The notes: generated by a model not told the origin, from the letters alone. Numbered from the stretch's first letter, positions 55,020 through 64,000 are shown. The stretch: DNA of 64,000 nucleotides from Methylobacterium currus (GCF_003058325.1 NZ_CP028843.1:2452001-2516000); one strand, 5' to 3'. A program made the numbers and translations.

Positions 55020-55871
55020 TCACGCCGCCGGCGCCTCGTCGCTCGGGAGCGAGGGGTTCAGCGCCGCCTCCGCCTTGAGCTTGCGCCGGTACTGGTTGGC
55101 GCCGATCGGGATCGCGCAGAGGTAGCCGAGGCTCATCAGCGCCAGGATCTCGAACGGGAAGCTGATCAGGAGCCCGAACGCCGCCACCGTCACGACGAAG
55201 ATCGGCAGCACGTATTCCCGCGGCACCCGCTTGCCGACGGTCTTGCCCGAGAAGGTCGGCACCGTGGAGATCACGAGGAGCGCGATCACCAGCATGTAGA
55301 TCAGCGCGACCGGCGCCAGGCCGGGCGACATCTCGAAGCCGAGGAAGTGCAGGTAGAGCGGCAGCATCACGGTCAGCGCGCCGGCCGGGGCCGGCATGCC
55401 GACGAAGAAGTCCTTCTTCCATTCCGGCCGGTTGGGATCGTCCAGCATCACGTTGAAGCGGGCGAGCCGCAGGGCCATCGCGATGGCGAAGATCAGGGCG
55501 ACGATCCAGCCGAGCTGCTTCAGGTTGTGCAGCACGAAGCTGTAGAGGATCAGCGCCGGGGCGCAGCCGAAATTGACGAAGTCGGCGAGCGAATCGAGCT
55601 CGGCGCCGAAGCGCGAGGTGCCCTTGAGCAGCCGCGCCACCCGCCCGTCGACGCCGTCGAGCACCGCGGCGGCCACGATCGCGATCACCGCCGGCTCGAA
55701 CTTGCCCTCGAAGCCGAACCGCACGGCGGTGAGCCCGAGGCAGACCGCCATCAGGGTGATCATGTTGGGGATGATCAGCCGCACCGGCACCGGCTTGAAC
55801 CGGCGCGACTTAGGCTCGACCGACTTGGGCTCGTCCGGTTCCGGCGCGAAGGGCGGGAAGAGGTCGTCCAT
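55020..55871 (-). CDS. pssA: CDP-diacylglycerol-serine O-phosphatidyltransferase
   Basis: A 283-residue membrane enzyme forming phosphatidylserine from CDP-diacylglycerol and serine. The CDP-alcohol phosphotransferase motif is DGVDGRVARLLKGTSRFGAE followed by LDSLADFVNFG (D-G-x2-A-R-x8-G-x3-D-x3-D with D/G spacing normal). About eight helices. NMITLMAVCLGLTAVRF is the first. The N-terminus is a Pro/Glu-rich cytosolic tail. It lies 17 bases downstream of psd, the enzyme using its product. Confidence 0.95.
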   Translation of the reverse strand: MDDLFPPFAPEPDEPKSVEPKSRRFKPVPVRLIIPNMITLMAVCLGLTAVRFGFEGKFEPAVIAIVAAAVLDGVDGRVARLLKGTSRFGAELDSLADFVNFGCAPALILYSFVLHNLKQLGWIVALIFAIAMALRLARFNVMLDDPNRPEWKKDFFVGMPAPAGALTVMLPLYLHFLGFEMSPGLAPVALIYMLVIALLVISTVPTFSGKTVGKRVPREYVLPIFVVTVAAFGLLISFPFEILALMSLGYLCAIPIGANQYRRKLKAEAALNPSLPSDEAPAA

Positions 55872-55888
55872 GGCGAGTCCCTTCCCTG

Positions 55889-56602
55889 TCAGGTGCGGCG
55901 GAACTGCCGCACCGGGCCGGTCCCGCGCAGGTCGGCGAGCACGGTCTCGCCCGCCACCGCCTTCTGGCCGAGGCCGACCAGCACCCGCGTGCCCGCCGGC
56001 AGGTAGACGTCGACCCGCGAGCCGAACCGGATCAGGCCGAACCGGTCGCCGACGGTGAGGTCGTCGCCCGGCTTGACCCAGTCGACGATGCGGCGCGCCA
56101 CGAGGCCGGCGATCTGCACCACGCCGATCCGCACCGGCTCGCCGTTCTGGCGGGTCTCGATCACGAGGCCGTTGCGCTCGTTGTCCTCGCTCGCCTTGTC
56201 GAGCTCGGCATTGAGGAAGAGGCCCGGGGTGTAGTGGATCTGGTCGATGCGGCCGGTGACCGGGACCCGGTTCACGTGGCAATCGAACACGTTCATGAAC
56301 ACCGAGATCCGCAGCATCGGCACGGAGGGCAGGTCGAGCTCGGCAGGGGGCAGCACGGTGCTGATCAGGTTCACCCGCCCGTCCGCCGGCGAGATCACCA
56401 GGCCGTCGCCGACCGGCACGATCCGCTCGGGGTCGCGGAAGAAGTAGCAGACCCACAGCGTGAGGAGCAGGAAGATCCAGCCGAGGAACTGCACGAAGGT
56501 GCCGGCGAGCACCGTCAGCACGATGCCGATCGCGATGAAGGGGTAACCCTCCTTGTGGATCGGCACCAGCACGCGGCGGATCGTCTCGAACAGGTCGGTC
56601 AT
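55889..56602 (-). CDS. psd: Phosphatidylserine decarboxylase proenzyme
   Basis: A 237-residue proenzyme that self-cleaves at the G-S bond of [11 protein letters not shown] to yield the pyruvoyl alpha subunit. Two membrane helices near 20-55 ([20 protein letters not shown]) anchor it; [22 protein letters not shown] and [20 protein letters not shown] are further family motifs. It produces phosphatidylethanolamine from the product of the downstream pssA gene. Type: short, alphaproteobacterial form. Confidence 0.95.
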   Translation of the reverse strand: MTDLFETIRRVLVPIHKEGYPFIAIGIVLTVLAGTFVQFLGWIFLLLTLWVCYFFRDPERIVPVGDGLVISPADGRVNLISTVLPPAELDLPSVPMLRISVFMNVFDCHVNRVPVTGRIDQIHYTPGLFLNAELDKASEDNERNGLVIETRQNGEPVRIGVVQIAGLVARRIVDWVKPGDDLTVGDRFGLIRFGSRVDVYLPAGTRVLVGLGQKAVAGETVLADLRGTGPVRQFRRT

Positions 56603-56751
56603 AAGTCCTCGGATGCGTCCTCGGGCCGTCTCGCCGGTCGCGAACGCGCCCGGTCCAGCGCCCGCGGATGGCAGGCGCGTGGCCCCGCGTCAATCGTCAG
56701 AAGGGCGCGGGCTCGCTTTGTCTCCGTCGCATGCGACGGCCGCGAGGGACC

Positions 56752-58707
56752 TCACGAGACCGAGGCGGGCTCCGGCGCCTTGGCGACCGCGGCCGGGATC
56801 TCGCCCGGCTCCAGATGCGTGCGCAGGCTCACGCCTTCCTCGGCCTCGGCACGCTTGAGCGCCTCGCGGGCCGCGTCCGCCTCGCGCTGGCGGTTCCACA
56901 TCGCCGCATAGACGCCGCCCTGGCCCAACAGCGCCAGGTGGGTGCCGCGCTCGGCGATGCGGCCCTGGTCGAGGACGATGATCTCGTCGGCGCCGACCAC
57001 CGTCGAGAGGCGGTGGGCGATGACGAGGGTGGTGCGGCCGCGGCTGACCCGGTCGAGGGCGTCCTGGATCTCGCGCTCGGTGAAGGAATCGAGCGCCGAG
57101 GTCGCCTCGTCGAGGACGAGGATCGGCGGCCCCTTCAGGATGGTGCGGGCGATGGCGACGCGCTGCTTCTCGCCGCCCGAGAGCTTCAGGCCGCGCTCGC
57201 CGACCGGCGTGTCGTAGCCCTCCGGCAGGGCGGCGATGAAGCGGTCGATCTGGGCGAGGGTTGCGGCCTCGCGCACCTCCTCCTCGGAGGCCTCCCAGCG
57301 GCCGTAGCGGACGTTGTAGCCGATCGTGTCGTTGAACAGCACCGTGTCCTGCGGCACCATGCCGATGGCGGCGCGCAGGGAATCCTGCTGCACCGCCGCG
57401 ATGTCCTGCCCGTCGATGGTGATGCGGCCCGCCTGCAGCTCGTAGAACCGGAACAGCAGGCGCGACAGGGTGGACTTGCCCGCGCCCGACGGTCCGACGA
57501 TCGCCACCGTGCGGCCCGCCGGCACCGTGAAGCTGATGCCGCGCAGGATCGGCCGCTCCGGCACGTAGGCGAAGTGCACGTCCTCGAACCGCACCACCGC
57601 CTCGCCGATCGCCAGCGGGGCTGCGCCCGGCCGGTCGGCGATCTCCGGGTTGCGGTGCAGGATCTTGAACATGTCGTCGATGTCGATCAGGGCCTGCTTG
57701 ATCTCGCGGTAGATCATGCCCATGAAGTTGAGCGGCATCGAGAGCTGCACCAGCATGGTGTTGACCAGCACGAAGCCGCCGATCGTCGCCCGCCCGGCCA
57801 TGATGTCGCGGGCGGCGAGCCACATCACCACGCTCATGCCGATCGTGAAGATCACCGCCTGGCCGGCGTTGAGCACCGCGAGCGAGACGTAGGTCTGCGT
57901 CGAGGCCTTCTCGTAGCGGGCCATCGACTGATCGTAGCGGGCCGTCTCGCGCGTCTCCGCGCCGAAATACTTCACGGTCTCGTAGTTGAGCAGCGAATCG
58001 ACCGCTTTGGTGTTGGCGTCGGTGTCGGAATCGTTCATCCGCCGGCGGATGGCGATGCGCCACTCCGTGGCCTTGTAGGTGTAGCCGAGATAGGCCGCCA
58101 CCATCACCAGCACGACCGCCGAGTAGGAGAGGCTGAACTCGTAGGCGAGCGTGCCGAGCACCAGCAGGAATTCGACGATGGTCGGCACCAGCGTGAGCAC
58201 CATCAGGCGCGACAATTCCTCGATGCCGTTGCGGCCGCGCTCCAGCACCCGGGTCAGGCCGCCGGTCTTGCGCTCGAGGTGGAAGCGCAAGGACAATTGG
58301 TGCATGTGCCGGAAGGTCTGGAGCGCCAGGCGCCGCACCGCGTGCATCGCCACCTTGGCGAACAGCCCGTCGCGGACCTGAGTCAGGAGCGCCATGGTGA
58401 TCCGGGCGGCGCCGTAGAGCAGGATCATCAGGGCCGGCGCGGCCCAGATCCCGGTCGGGACGGCGCCGTCCTTGCCTGCGCCGCCCTGGCCGCCCACCAC
58501 CGCCACCAGGGCGTCGGTCGCCCATTTGAAGGTGAACGGCATCGCCAGGGTGACCACCTTGGCGACGAGCAGCAGGCCGAAGGCGATGAAGACGCGGCGC
58601 TGCAGGTCGGGCCGGCCGTGGGGCCAGAGATACGGCCACAGGCGGCGGTAGGTGGCGACGAGGCCGGGCCGCTCGGGCTCGGCCGGAGGATTCGAGTCGG
58701 TTGACAA
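56752..58707 (-). CDS. Atm1-type ABC exporter (heavy metal/glutathione-conjugate)
   Basis: A 651-residue half-transporter: six-helix membrane domain then one ATPase. The membrane domain has FKWATDALVAVVGG, GGLTRVLERGRNGIEELSRL and NYETVKYFGAETRETARYDQ, characteristic of the Atm1/ABCB7 group that exports glutathione-linked compounds. The ATPase has Walker A VGPSGAGKSTLSRLLFRF, signature LKLSGGEKQRVAIARTI and Walker B ILVLDEATSALD. No ATG fits; TTG at 58707 (LSTDSNPPAEPERPGLV) is the best start. Confidence 0.88.
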   Translation of the reverse strand: MSTDSNPPAEPERPGLVATYRRLWPYLWPHGRPDLQRRVFIAFGLLLVAKVVTLAMPFTFKWATDALVAVVGGQGGAGKDGAVPTGIWAAPALMILLYGAARITMALLTQVRDGLFAKVAMHAVRRLALQTFRHMHQLSLRFHLERKTGGLTRVLERGRNGIEELSRLMVLTLVPTIVEFLLVLGTLAYEFSLSYSAVVLVMVAAYLGYTYKATEWRIAIRRRMNDSDTDANTKAVDSLLNYETVKYFGAETRETARYDQSMARYEKASTQTYVSLAVLNAGQAVIFTIGMSVVMWLAARDIMAGRATIGGFVLVNTMLVQLSMPLNFMGMIYREIKQALIDIDDMFKILHRNPEIADRPGAAPLAIGEAVVRFEDVHFAYVPERPILRGISFTVPAGRTVAIVGPSGAGKSTLSRLLFRFYELQAGRITIDGQDIAAVQQDSLRAAIGMVPQDTVLFNDTIGYNVRYGRWEASEEEVREAATLAQIDRFIAALPEGYDTPVGERGLKLSGGEKQRVAIARTILKGPPILVLDEATSALDSFTEREIQDALDRVSRGRTTLVIAHRLSTVVGADEIIVLDQGRIAERGTHLALLGQGGVYAAMWNRQREADAAREALKRAEAEEGVSLRTHLEPGEIPAAVAKAPEPASVS

Positions 58708-58893
58708 GGGGCCGGTTCCGGACGGGATTGGCGCCGCATATAGGCCAGGACCGAACAGGGGGACAGCGCGTCCGACGCGGCCCGGACCTGCGGTGGGCCC
58801 GTCCCCGCGGCGGCAAGGCCCGGGAGGACCGGGCGGCAATCGGGCGAGACCTGCCGGGCGCGCCGCCTGACACCCCTCAGCCGCCTGGGGCCG

Positions 58894-60243
58894 TCAGCCG
58901 CGGCTCTCCGGCTCCCGCGCCTGCGGCGCCTCGCCCGGCAGCACGAAGACCTGTCCGGGATAGATCCGGTTCGGGTCGCGGATCTGGCCCTGGTTGGCGT
59001 CGAAGATCACGGTGTAGCGCAGACCCTTGCCGTAGGCCCGGCGGCTGATGCTCCACAGGTTGTCGCCGCGGATGACCTTCGCGGTGCTGATGCCGGGCAC
59101 GAACACCGCGCCGGGATCGGCGAACCCGGACGCCATCTCTGCCCGCGGCGCCTGCGAGGGGGCCAAGGTGGGGGCCAAGGCGGGGGCAAGGGCCGTGGCC
59201 GTCGCACCCGCGGGCGGAACCGTCGCGGAGGGAGCCGCCGCAACCACGGCGCCACCCGCCGGAGCGCCGCGCCGCAGGGACTGACGCGCCGGGGTCTCGG
59301 CTGCACCGGCGACGGCCGTCCCGAGATTCGGCGGCACCGCGAAGGCGGTCTCGGCGCGGGTCTTGACCGCCCCGGTGGCGGGATCGACCTGATCGACCCG
59401 CACCCGGTAGTCGCCGGGCCTGACCCCGCGCCCGATCGTGAAGGCGACGCGGCCATCCGGCCCGGCCTGGCCGGGCGCCACCAGCGTGTCGTTGAGGTAG
59501 AGGCGCAGATCCGCCTTGGGCGCTCCTTGCGCCGTGACGTAGAGCCGTCCGCCCGGCTCGGCATCGACGCCGACGACCTTGACCGGCTGGGAGCCGGCCG
59601 GGGATCTGGTCTCGGTCTTCGTCTCCGCCTTGGCCTCGGCTTTGGCCACCTGTTCCGGCAGCGACAGCACCGCGGTCGGCTGGCCGGGGGCCGTCACGGC
59701 GACGAGGGGCTTGGTGCGGCGGTCCTGGGCCACCACCACCACGGCGCTGGACCGGCCGGAGGCCGTGGCGCCGTCCGGCGCGGTGCTGCGCAGGGTGATC
59801 TCGTGGCTGCCCGGCGGCAGGACCGGCGGCACCAGGGCGAAGTTGCCGGCCTCGTCGGCCTTGGTACGGGCGAAGGGCTGGCCGTCGCGCAGCACCTCGA
59901 CCTCGGCGCCGGGCCGGCTGCGCCCGGCGAGAACGCTCGCCCCGTCGGGCTCGACCCGGATGATGTCGAAGGACGGCACGTCCTTCGCGGCGGCCATCGC
60001 CTCGGGGACCATCGCCCCGGACTTGGCCGGCAGGGCGGCAGGCGGCATCGGGGCGGTGGGCGCCGGCGGCGAGAGCGCTGCCTGCGGCGAGGTCGTCGGG
60101 CCTGGCTCCGTCTCCGGCGAGACGAGCGAGAACAGCCGCGTGCCGCTCGCCGCGACGCCGATGAGCACGAAGCCGGCGACGAGGCCGACGGCCGCGAGGC
60201 CGATGCCCCTCCGCAACTCGGTCGTCCGCAACACGGTCGTCAT
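58894..60243 (-). CDS. LysM-domain protein with Ig-like repeats
   Basis: A 449-residue membrane-anchored protein. A hydrophobic segment at residues about 12-33 follows a short basic N-terminus. After a Pro/Ala-rich linker, two Ig-like domains are suggested (EPDGASVLAGRSRPGAEVEV, NFALVPPVLPPGSHEITL; ADLRLYLNDTLVAPGQAG). A degenerate ALAPALAPTLAPSQAP stretch precedes the C-terminal LysM domain (VIRGDNLWSISRRAYGKGLR, NRIYPGQVFVLP), which binds peptidoglycan. The ATG at 60243 is chosen over an upstream in-frame start. Its role in envelope structure is inferred. Confidence 0.86.
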   Translation of the reverse strand: MTTVLRTTELRRGIGLAAVGLVAGFVLIGVAASGTRLFSLVSPETEPGPTTSPQAALSPPAPTAPMPPAALPAKSGAMVPEAMAAAKDVPSFDIIRVEPDGASVLAGRSRPGAEVEVLRDGQPFARTKADEAGNFALVPPVLPPGSHEITLRSTAPDGATASGRSSAVVVVAQDRRTKPLVAVTAPGQPTAVLSLPEQVAKAEAKAETKTETRSPAGSQPVKVVGVDAEPGGRLYVTAQGAPKADLRLYLNDTLVAPGQAGPDGRVAFTIGRGVRPGDYRVRVDQVDPATGAVKTRAETAFAVPPNLGTAVAGAAETPARQSLRRGAPAGGAVVAAAPSATVPPAGATATALAPALAPTLAPSQAPRAEMASGFADPGAVFVPGISTAKVIRGDNLWSISRRAYGKGLRYTVIFDANQGQIRDPNRIYPGQVFVLPGEAPQAREPESRG

Positions 60244-60448
60244 GGCGCAACACTCCCGCTCACGGGTCCTCCCGGCCGATGGTCTCAAGGGTTACCGCGC
60301 GACCTTTCGCCTCCGGTCGACACGCCCACGCCATCGCCGTCATATTAACAGGAGTGGCGGGGCGAGACCACGCGGCGCGAATCGCGCGGCTCGGCCGGAA
60401 ACTTGCGTGGGAACAGCCGATTTCGGCTGCGAACGGTGCGGAGACTCG

Positions 60449-61042
60449 ATGCGGACGGTTTGCGTGTATTGCGGCTCGGGATTCGGCACCGATCCGATCT
60501 TCGAGGCGACGGCGCGGGCGCTGGGGCGCCACCTGGCGGAAGCCGGCATCGCCCTGGTCTATGGCGGCGGCAATGTCGGGCTGATGGGCACGGTGGCGAG
60601 GGCGGTGCTCGACCATGGCGGCCACGTCACAGGCATCATCCCGGACTTCCTGAAGTCGCGCGAGCGCATGCTCGACGACGTGCAGGAGACCATCGTGGTC
60701 TCCGACATGCACACCCGCAAGAAGCTGATGTTCGACCGCTCCGACGCCTTCGTGGCCCTGCCGGGCGGCATCGGCACCCTGGAGGAGCTGGTCGAGCAGA
60801 TGACCTGGTCGCAGCTCGGCCAGCACGCCAAGCCGATCCTGCTGCTCTCGGTGGCCGATTTCTGGGCACCGTTCCTCGCCCTCCTCGACCACATGCGCCG
60901 CACCGGCTTCATCCGCGAGGGCCTGGACCTCAGCTACCTCGTGGCCGAGGAACCGGACCAGGTGGTGCCGATGCTGCGCGAGGCAATCCGCAGGACGGCC
61001 CGGCGGCCGGAGGCCGAGGCGCTGATCGACGAGAAGTTCTGA
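60449..61042 (+). CDS. LOG-family protein (TIGR00730 type)
   Basis: A 197-residue Rossmann-like enzyme of the LOG family, which in some members hydrolyses cytokinin riboside monophosphate. Motifs: GGGNVGLMGTVARAVLDHGG, VSDMHTRKKLMFDRSDAFVA and LPGGIGTLEELVEQMTWSQL. The start ATG (MRTVCVYCGSGFGTDP) is the family N-terminus. Function in this bacterium, perhaps nucleotide salvage, is uncertain. It is divergent from the LysM gene. Confidence 0.9.
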   Translation: MRTVCVYCGSGFGTDPIFEATARALGRHLAEAGIALVYGGGNVGLMGTVARAVLDHGGHVTGIIPDFLKSRERMLDDVQETIVVSDMHTRKKLMFDRSDAFVALPGGIGTLEELVEQMTWSQLGQHAKPILLLSVADFWAPFLALLDHMRRTGFIREGLDLSYLVAEEPDQVVPMLREAIRRTARRPEAEALIDEKF

Positions 61043-61376
61043 GCCTGCGGCGGCGGCAAGCTCGCGAACCGCTCCTCCCCGCGCCCTCGTCCCGCGCCCG
61101 ACCGAGTGGGCGGATTGAAGTGCGGCCCTCCCCGTCATCCCGGGGCCGCGCAGCGGAACCGGGGATCCATAAACGCCAACGGCTCAGGACAGGGCGGAAC
61201 GCAATTCGTCTCGTTCTCCGACCGGCGTTTATGGATCCCGGGTTCTCGCCTTTCGGCGAGCCCCGGGATGACGTCGGGAGATGTCGACCTGTATGACAGA
61301 TCGATCGATGCAACCGATCAATCAGGCCCTGCGGTCGCGCGTGGGATCGAACATGCAACTCCACGAGGAGCCGATA
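61043..61376. other. Intergenic region with a long palindrome before DUF1737
   Basis: These 334 bases contain no gene other than the start of the DUF1737 leader. The dominant feature is the 141-base palindrome listed separately; around it the sequence is featureless apart from GAGGAG at the right end, which serves DUF1737. Confidence 0.5.
61133..61273. repeat. Long dispersed palindrome of the CGTCATCCCGGGG type
   Basis: A 45-base left arm (61133-61177) and 50-base right arm (61224-61273) are near-perfect reverse complements: the outer CGTCATCCCGGGG and the inner GGATCCATAAACGCC segments match exactly, with small differences in the middle. The 46-base centre is not palindromic. Such elements recur through rhizobial and Methylobacterium genomes. 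It may be a stabilising or transposon-derived structure. Confidence 0.88.
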
Positions 61377-61583
61377 GTGACCACGACGACGGACCCGAAG
61401 CCCCCGAACGACGGGCTGCCCTACCGCCTGATCACCGGGAAGGACGACGCCCATTTCTGCCGCCGGATCTCGGAAGCGCTGGCGCTGGGCTACAAGCTCT
61501 ACGGCTCGCCCTCCTGCACCTTCAACGGCACGGACGTGATCGTGGCGCAGGCGATCGTCTGGCCGTCCGTCGTCAAGGAGTGA
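61377..61583 (+). CDS. DUF1737 family protein
   Basis: A 68-residue cytosolic protein with the DUF1737 block LPYRLITGKDDAHFCRRISE and ALGYKLYGSPSCTFNG, ending VIVAQAIVWP. The GTG at 61377 is chosen because GAGGAG lies six bases upstream; an in-frame ATG at 61281 would add 32 unrelated residues from repeat-adjacent DNA. Function unknown; small DUF1737 proteins are widespread in alphaproteobacteria. Confidence 0.85.
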   Translation: MTTTTDPKPPNDGLPYRLITGKDDAHFCRRISEALALGYKLYGSPSCTFNGTDVIVAQAIVWPSVVKE

Positions 61584-61603
61584 GGGCGGCCCAGGGCACG
61601 CCG

Positions 61604-62020
61604 TCAGCTTGGCGGGTCGTCGGCCGATTGCGTCGTACCTGACGGTCCCGCAACGAAGGGTTTTGTCGCCTGGAGAAGGCGCTCGGCAAAGTCGACGGCT
61701 TTGCCGGCGTCCTCAGCGGTCAAGCGAGGCCCATCATAGTCCACGCTCGCCCGATCGCTGAAGAGATGACGCAACCCGCGGCCGAATTCCCGATCGATCA
61801 GGCCCGGGGTGATGAAGTGCTCCGAGAACATCTTGAGGACCGCGGCCTGCCGGCGCAGTTCCTCCGACCGGGCACCCGTCCGTTGCGTCACGATCACCCG
61901 CACGGCCGTGAAGGCGGCGGAGTAGGCGCGGCTGATCGCGCCGTTCGGGCGGCCTGCCGCGAGCAGGATCCTGGCCTCGGCCAGGGCCTCCTCGGCCCTG
62001 AGCCAAAGTTCCGTCGTCGG
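61604..62020 (-). pseudogene. HEPN-domain protein (UPF0332-like), 5' end disrupted
   Basis: About 138 codons encode a HEPN-type protein: TTELWLRAEEALAEARILLA, AISRAYSAAFTAVRVIVTQR and EHFITPGLIDREFGRGLRHL. The usual YYAxFH pattern appears as YSAAFTAV, so the normal His is missing. The domain begins near 62017 in a frame offset from the upstream nucleotidyltransferase, with no ATG/GTG/TTG at the junction; the only upstream in-frame ATG (62200) lies within the other gene. A frameshift or loss of an overlapping start is the likely reason. Such proteins are normally toxins or partners of the MNT enzyme. Confidence 0.6.
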
Positions 62021-62400
62021 GCGCCCTCGATCAGCCGGGCATCGCGCCGCATCGCCCGGACGAGGGCGGGGTTGGGGTGGAGCGCCGGATCGTTCCAGGC
62101 GCTCTGCGAGACGGGGTGGGCCTGGATGTCGAGTCCGTCCTCGATCAGCCGGTCGTAGGAGAGGTCGGCGAGGACGCGCGCCTCGTCGATGATCCGCCAC
62201 GCGCCATCGGCCAGGATCACCGCCACGTCGGCATCGCTGTCAGGCCGGGCATCGCCCCGCGCGCGGCTGCCGAACAGATAGAGATCGAGGAGGCGCGCGC
62301 CGTAATGCCGGCGCGCATCCGAGGTAAACTGCGCCAGGGCGGCGGCGGTCTCCGCCTCGTCGGCGGCCGCAGCACCTCCTCGATCGTCCTCATGCCGCAT
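61894..62400 (-). CDS. MNT-type nucleotidyltransferase, 3' end disrupted
   Basis: A 168-codon frame whose first ~127 codons form a minimal nucleotidyltransferase: LLDLYLFGSRARGDARPDSD then ADVAVILADG, with GS at 44-45 and metal-binding D56 and D58. The C-terminal 40 codons have no family match because the reading frame has passed into the HEPN gene. The N-terminus also looks abnormal: another frame starting nearby encodes MRTIEEVLRP, a normal opening, suggesting a second frameshift. In intact pairs the enzyme AMPylates and silences the HEPN toxin. Likely a decaying toxin-antitoxin locus. Confidence 0.65.
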   Translation of the reverse strand: MRHEDDRGGAAAADEAETAAALAQFTSDARRHYGARLLDLYLFGSRARGDARPDSDADVAVILADGAWRIIDEARVLADLSYDRLIEDGLDIQAHPVSQSAWNDPALHPNPALVRAMRRDARLIEGARRRNFGSGPRRPWPRPGSCSRQAARTARSAAPTPPPSRPCG

Positions 62401-62418
62401 TCCTCATGCTGCCCTGGC

Positions 62419-63798
62419 CTACTGGCCCACCGTCCAGGTCGTCGTCCCGTCCTTGTTGTCCTTCACCGTCACCCCGAGCGCCGTGAGCGCGCCGCGGATC
62501 CGGTCGGACTCGGCCCAGTCTTTGCGGGCCCGGGCCTCCTTGCGCTCGGCGATGAGCCGTTCCACCGCCGCGGCGTCGACCCCGGACGCTGCCACGGCCG
62601 CCCGGTCGCGCTCGGTCTTGGTTTGCCTCAGCAGGCCGAGCAGGCCGGCGCCGGCCTTGAGAGCCGCCGGGTCGTCGAGGCGGTGCACCTCGCCGAGGGC
62701 CGCCGGGGTGTTGAGGTCGTCGAGGAGCGGCTCGAGCACGCTGTCGGGCGCCGGGCCGGGCGCAGCATCGCCGGCGGCGTCGTACCAGCGGTCGAGGGTG
62801 CGGCTCGCCTCCTCCAGGCCGCGCAGGGTCCAGTCGATCGGCTGGCGGTAATGGGTGCGCAGCATGGCGAGGCGCACGACCTCGCCGGGCCAGTCCGCCA
62901 GCACCTCGCGTAAGGTGACGAAGTTGCCGAGCGACTTCGACATCTTCTCCCCCTCGACCTGCAGGAAGCCGTTGTGGAGCCAGATGTTGGCCATCACCGG
63001 CGTGCCGAAGCAGCAGCGCGACTGCGCCACCTCGTTCTCGTGGTGGGGAAACACCAGGTCGATGCCGCCGGCATGGATGTCGAAGGTCTCGCCGAGATGC
63101 TTCCAGGCCATCGCCGAGCACTCGATGTGCCAGCCCGGCCGCCCCGGGACCGCGATCCCGGCCGGCGAAGGCCAGGACGGCTCAGCAAGCTTCGAGGGCT
63201 TCCAGAGCACGAAATCGAGGGGCGAGCGTTTGTAGGGCGCCACGTCGACCCGGGCGCCGGCTTCCATCTCGTCGAGGGGGCGGCGCGACAGCGCGCCGTA
63301 ATCGGGCATCGAGGGCACGTCGAACAGCACGTGATCCTCGGCGACATAGGCGTGGCCGGCCGTCACCAGCCGGTCGATCAGCGCCGTCATCTCGACGATG
63401 TGGTCGGTCGCCCGCGGCTCGATCATCGCCGGGGCTTTGCCCGGCACGTTCACGGTCTCGGGCATCAGGATGCCGAGGCGGCGGATGTCGTCGTGGAACT
63501 GCGCCAGCGTTCCGTCGGTGAGCTCGCGGATGGTGATGCCGCGCTCGGCCGCCCGCGCGTTGATCTTGTCGTCCACGTCCGTGACGTTGCGGGCATAGGT
63601 GACCGCGTCGGCGCCGTAGACGTGGCGCAGCAGCCGAAACAGCAGGTCGAAGACGATCAGCGGCCGGGCGTTGCCGATATGGGCCGCGTCGTAGACGGTC
63701 GGGCCGCAGGCATACATCCGCACCCGGCCCGAATCGATCGGCCGGAGCGGCTCCTTGGCCCGGGAGAGCGTGTTGTAGAGGCGCAACAGCGAGGCCAT
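62419..63798 (-). CDS. cysS: Cysteinyl-tRNA synthetase
   Basis: A 459-residue class I synthetase charging tRNA-Cys. [20 protein letters not shown] contains the zinc-binding Cys and the HIGN signature (residues 40-43); [12 protein letters not shown] carries KMSKS. Additional zinc ligands are in [15 protein letters not shown] and [16 protein letters not shown]. The anticodon-binding C-terminus is complete. Downstream lies the MNT/HEPN remnant, 18 bases away. Confidence 0.97.
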   Translation of the reverse strand: MASLLRLYNTLSRAKEPLRPIDSGRVRMYACGPTVYDAAHIGNARPLIVFDLLFRLLRHVYGADAVTYARNVTDVDDKINARAAERGITIRELTDGTLAQFHDDIRRLGILMPETVNVPGKAPAMIEPRATDHIVEMTALIDRLVTAGHAYVAEDHVLFDVPSMPDYGALSRRPLDEMEAGARVDVAPYKRSPLDFVLWKPSKLAEPSWPSPAGIAVPGRPGWHIECSAMAWKHLGETFDIHAGGIDLVFPHHENEVAQSRCCFGTPVMANIWLHNGFLQVEGEKMSKSLGNFVTLREVLADWPGEVVRLAMLRTHYRQPIDWTLRGLEEASRTLDRWYDAAGDAAPGPAPDSVLEPLLDDLNTPAALGEVHRLDDPAALKAGAGLLGLLRQTKTERDRAAVAASGVDAAAVERLIAERKEARARKDWAESDRIRGALTALGVTVKDNKDGTTTWTVGQ

Positions 63799-63974
63799 GA
63801 AACACCTGCGGGACGGGGTCGGGCCGGGGTGCCGTCTGGCGTTCCGGCCGAGGTTCTAAGTCGTTGCCGGGTCGAGGATCGGACCCGGCCGTGCCGGTCC
63901 CCGGGCGCCGCCGGCGCGGGCGACCGGGCGGCCGCCTGTTGCACGGGTGAGACGCCGCGGAGGGCCGATCCGGG
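63799..63974. other. Upstream region of cysS
   Basis: No gene is seen in these 176 bases; they should contain the cysS promoter. No clear -35/-10 pair was found. Confidence 0.4.
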
Positions 63975-64000
63975 TTAGCCCAATTCCGCGAGCAATTCGA
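63975..64000 (-). CDS. Possible C-terminal tail of a gene continuing outside the window
   Basis: Reading the minus strand, the last bases give ...ELLAELG followed by a TAA stop at 63975-63977. The Leu/Glu-rich tail is plausible as a protein end, but eight codons cannot establish a gene. Confidence 0.25.

Noticed and set aside
1..64000. tRNA or rRNA genes, CRISPR arrays, transposases, prophage genes
   Set aside because: None was recognised by reading both strands; small palindromes are the only repeats, and their spacing does not fit a CRISPR array.

Overview
The window is about 70% G+C and carries dense, mostly same-strand operons with many ATGA/GTGA stop-start overlaps. The gene content points to an aerobic alphaproteobacterium of the order Hyphomicrobiales, most likely Methylobacterium or a close relative: RegB/RegA, NepR and EcfG general-stress regulators, cyoABCD beside an alternative complex III (ACIII) and caa3 oxidase, metX-metW beside chorismate mutase, DUF1236 and PRC-barrel proteins. 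The genus is inferred from content and style, because there is no rRNA in the window.

Layout. 1-4186: end of a peptide-type ABC importer operon (two permeases and a double ATPase) plus a VOC protein. 4187-5450: a cluster of three perfect hairpins and an orphan PAS protein. 5451-9931: single genes (DUF2721, PRC-barrel, a protein with two HARP-like repeats, a lipoprotein, a HAD phosphatase, a secreted esterase). 9997-15214: a chemoreceptor and a PAP2-phosphatase/autotransporter fusion, both on the minus strand. 15679-21096: housekeeping operon rpsF-rpsR-DUF2232-rplI, then dnaB and alr. 21240-25975: acyl-CoA dehydrogenase, SfnG-type monooxygenase, a six-cysteine secreted peptide, an OGFr-domain protein and gcdH. 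26094-33049 (minus): regB-regA downstream of cyoABCD-surf1. 33195-34541: an MFS transporter divergent from cyoA. 34741-37662: chorismate mutase divergent from metX-metW. 37659-39242: small secreted or enzyme genes. 39461-50879: one long operon for ACIII (actA, actB, a fused actC-actD, actE, actF, a one-TM protein) followed by the caa3 oxidase genes ctaC, ctaD, ctaE and a subunit IV. 50924-53612: a class II amidotransferase, then a stress-response cluster in which a NepR-like anti-sigma domain is fused to an EcfG sigma factor, with a DUF1236 protein and a second, free-standing NepR. 53719-64000: mscL, tam, psd-pssA, an Atm1-type exporter, a LysM protein, a LOG-family protein, DUF1737, a frame-disrupted MNT/HEPN pair, cysS and the edge of a further gene.

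How the genes work together. Two routes carry electrons from quinol to oxygen: a direct bo3-type quinol oxidase (cyo) and ACIII feeding an A2-type caa3 cytochrome c oxidase. The adjacent RegB/RegA redox pair is a natural candidate to balance them. The most unusual items are the NepR-EcfG fusion with its nearby free NepR, the PAP2-autotransporter fusion, the ActC-ActD fusion, the tandem HARP-like protein and the bacterial OGFr-domain protein. No rRNA, tRNA, CRISPR array, transposase or prophage was seen.
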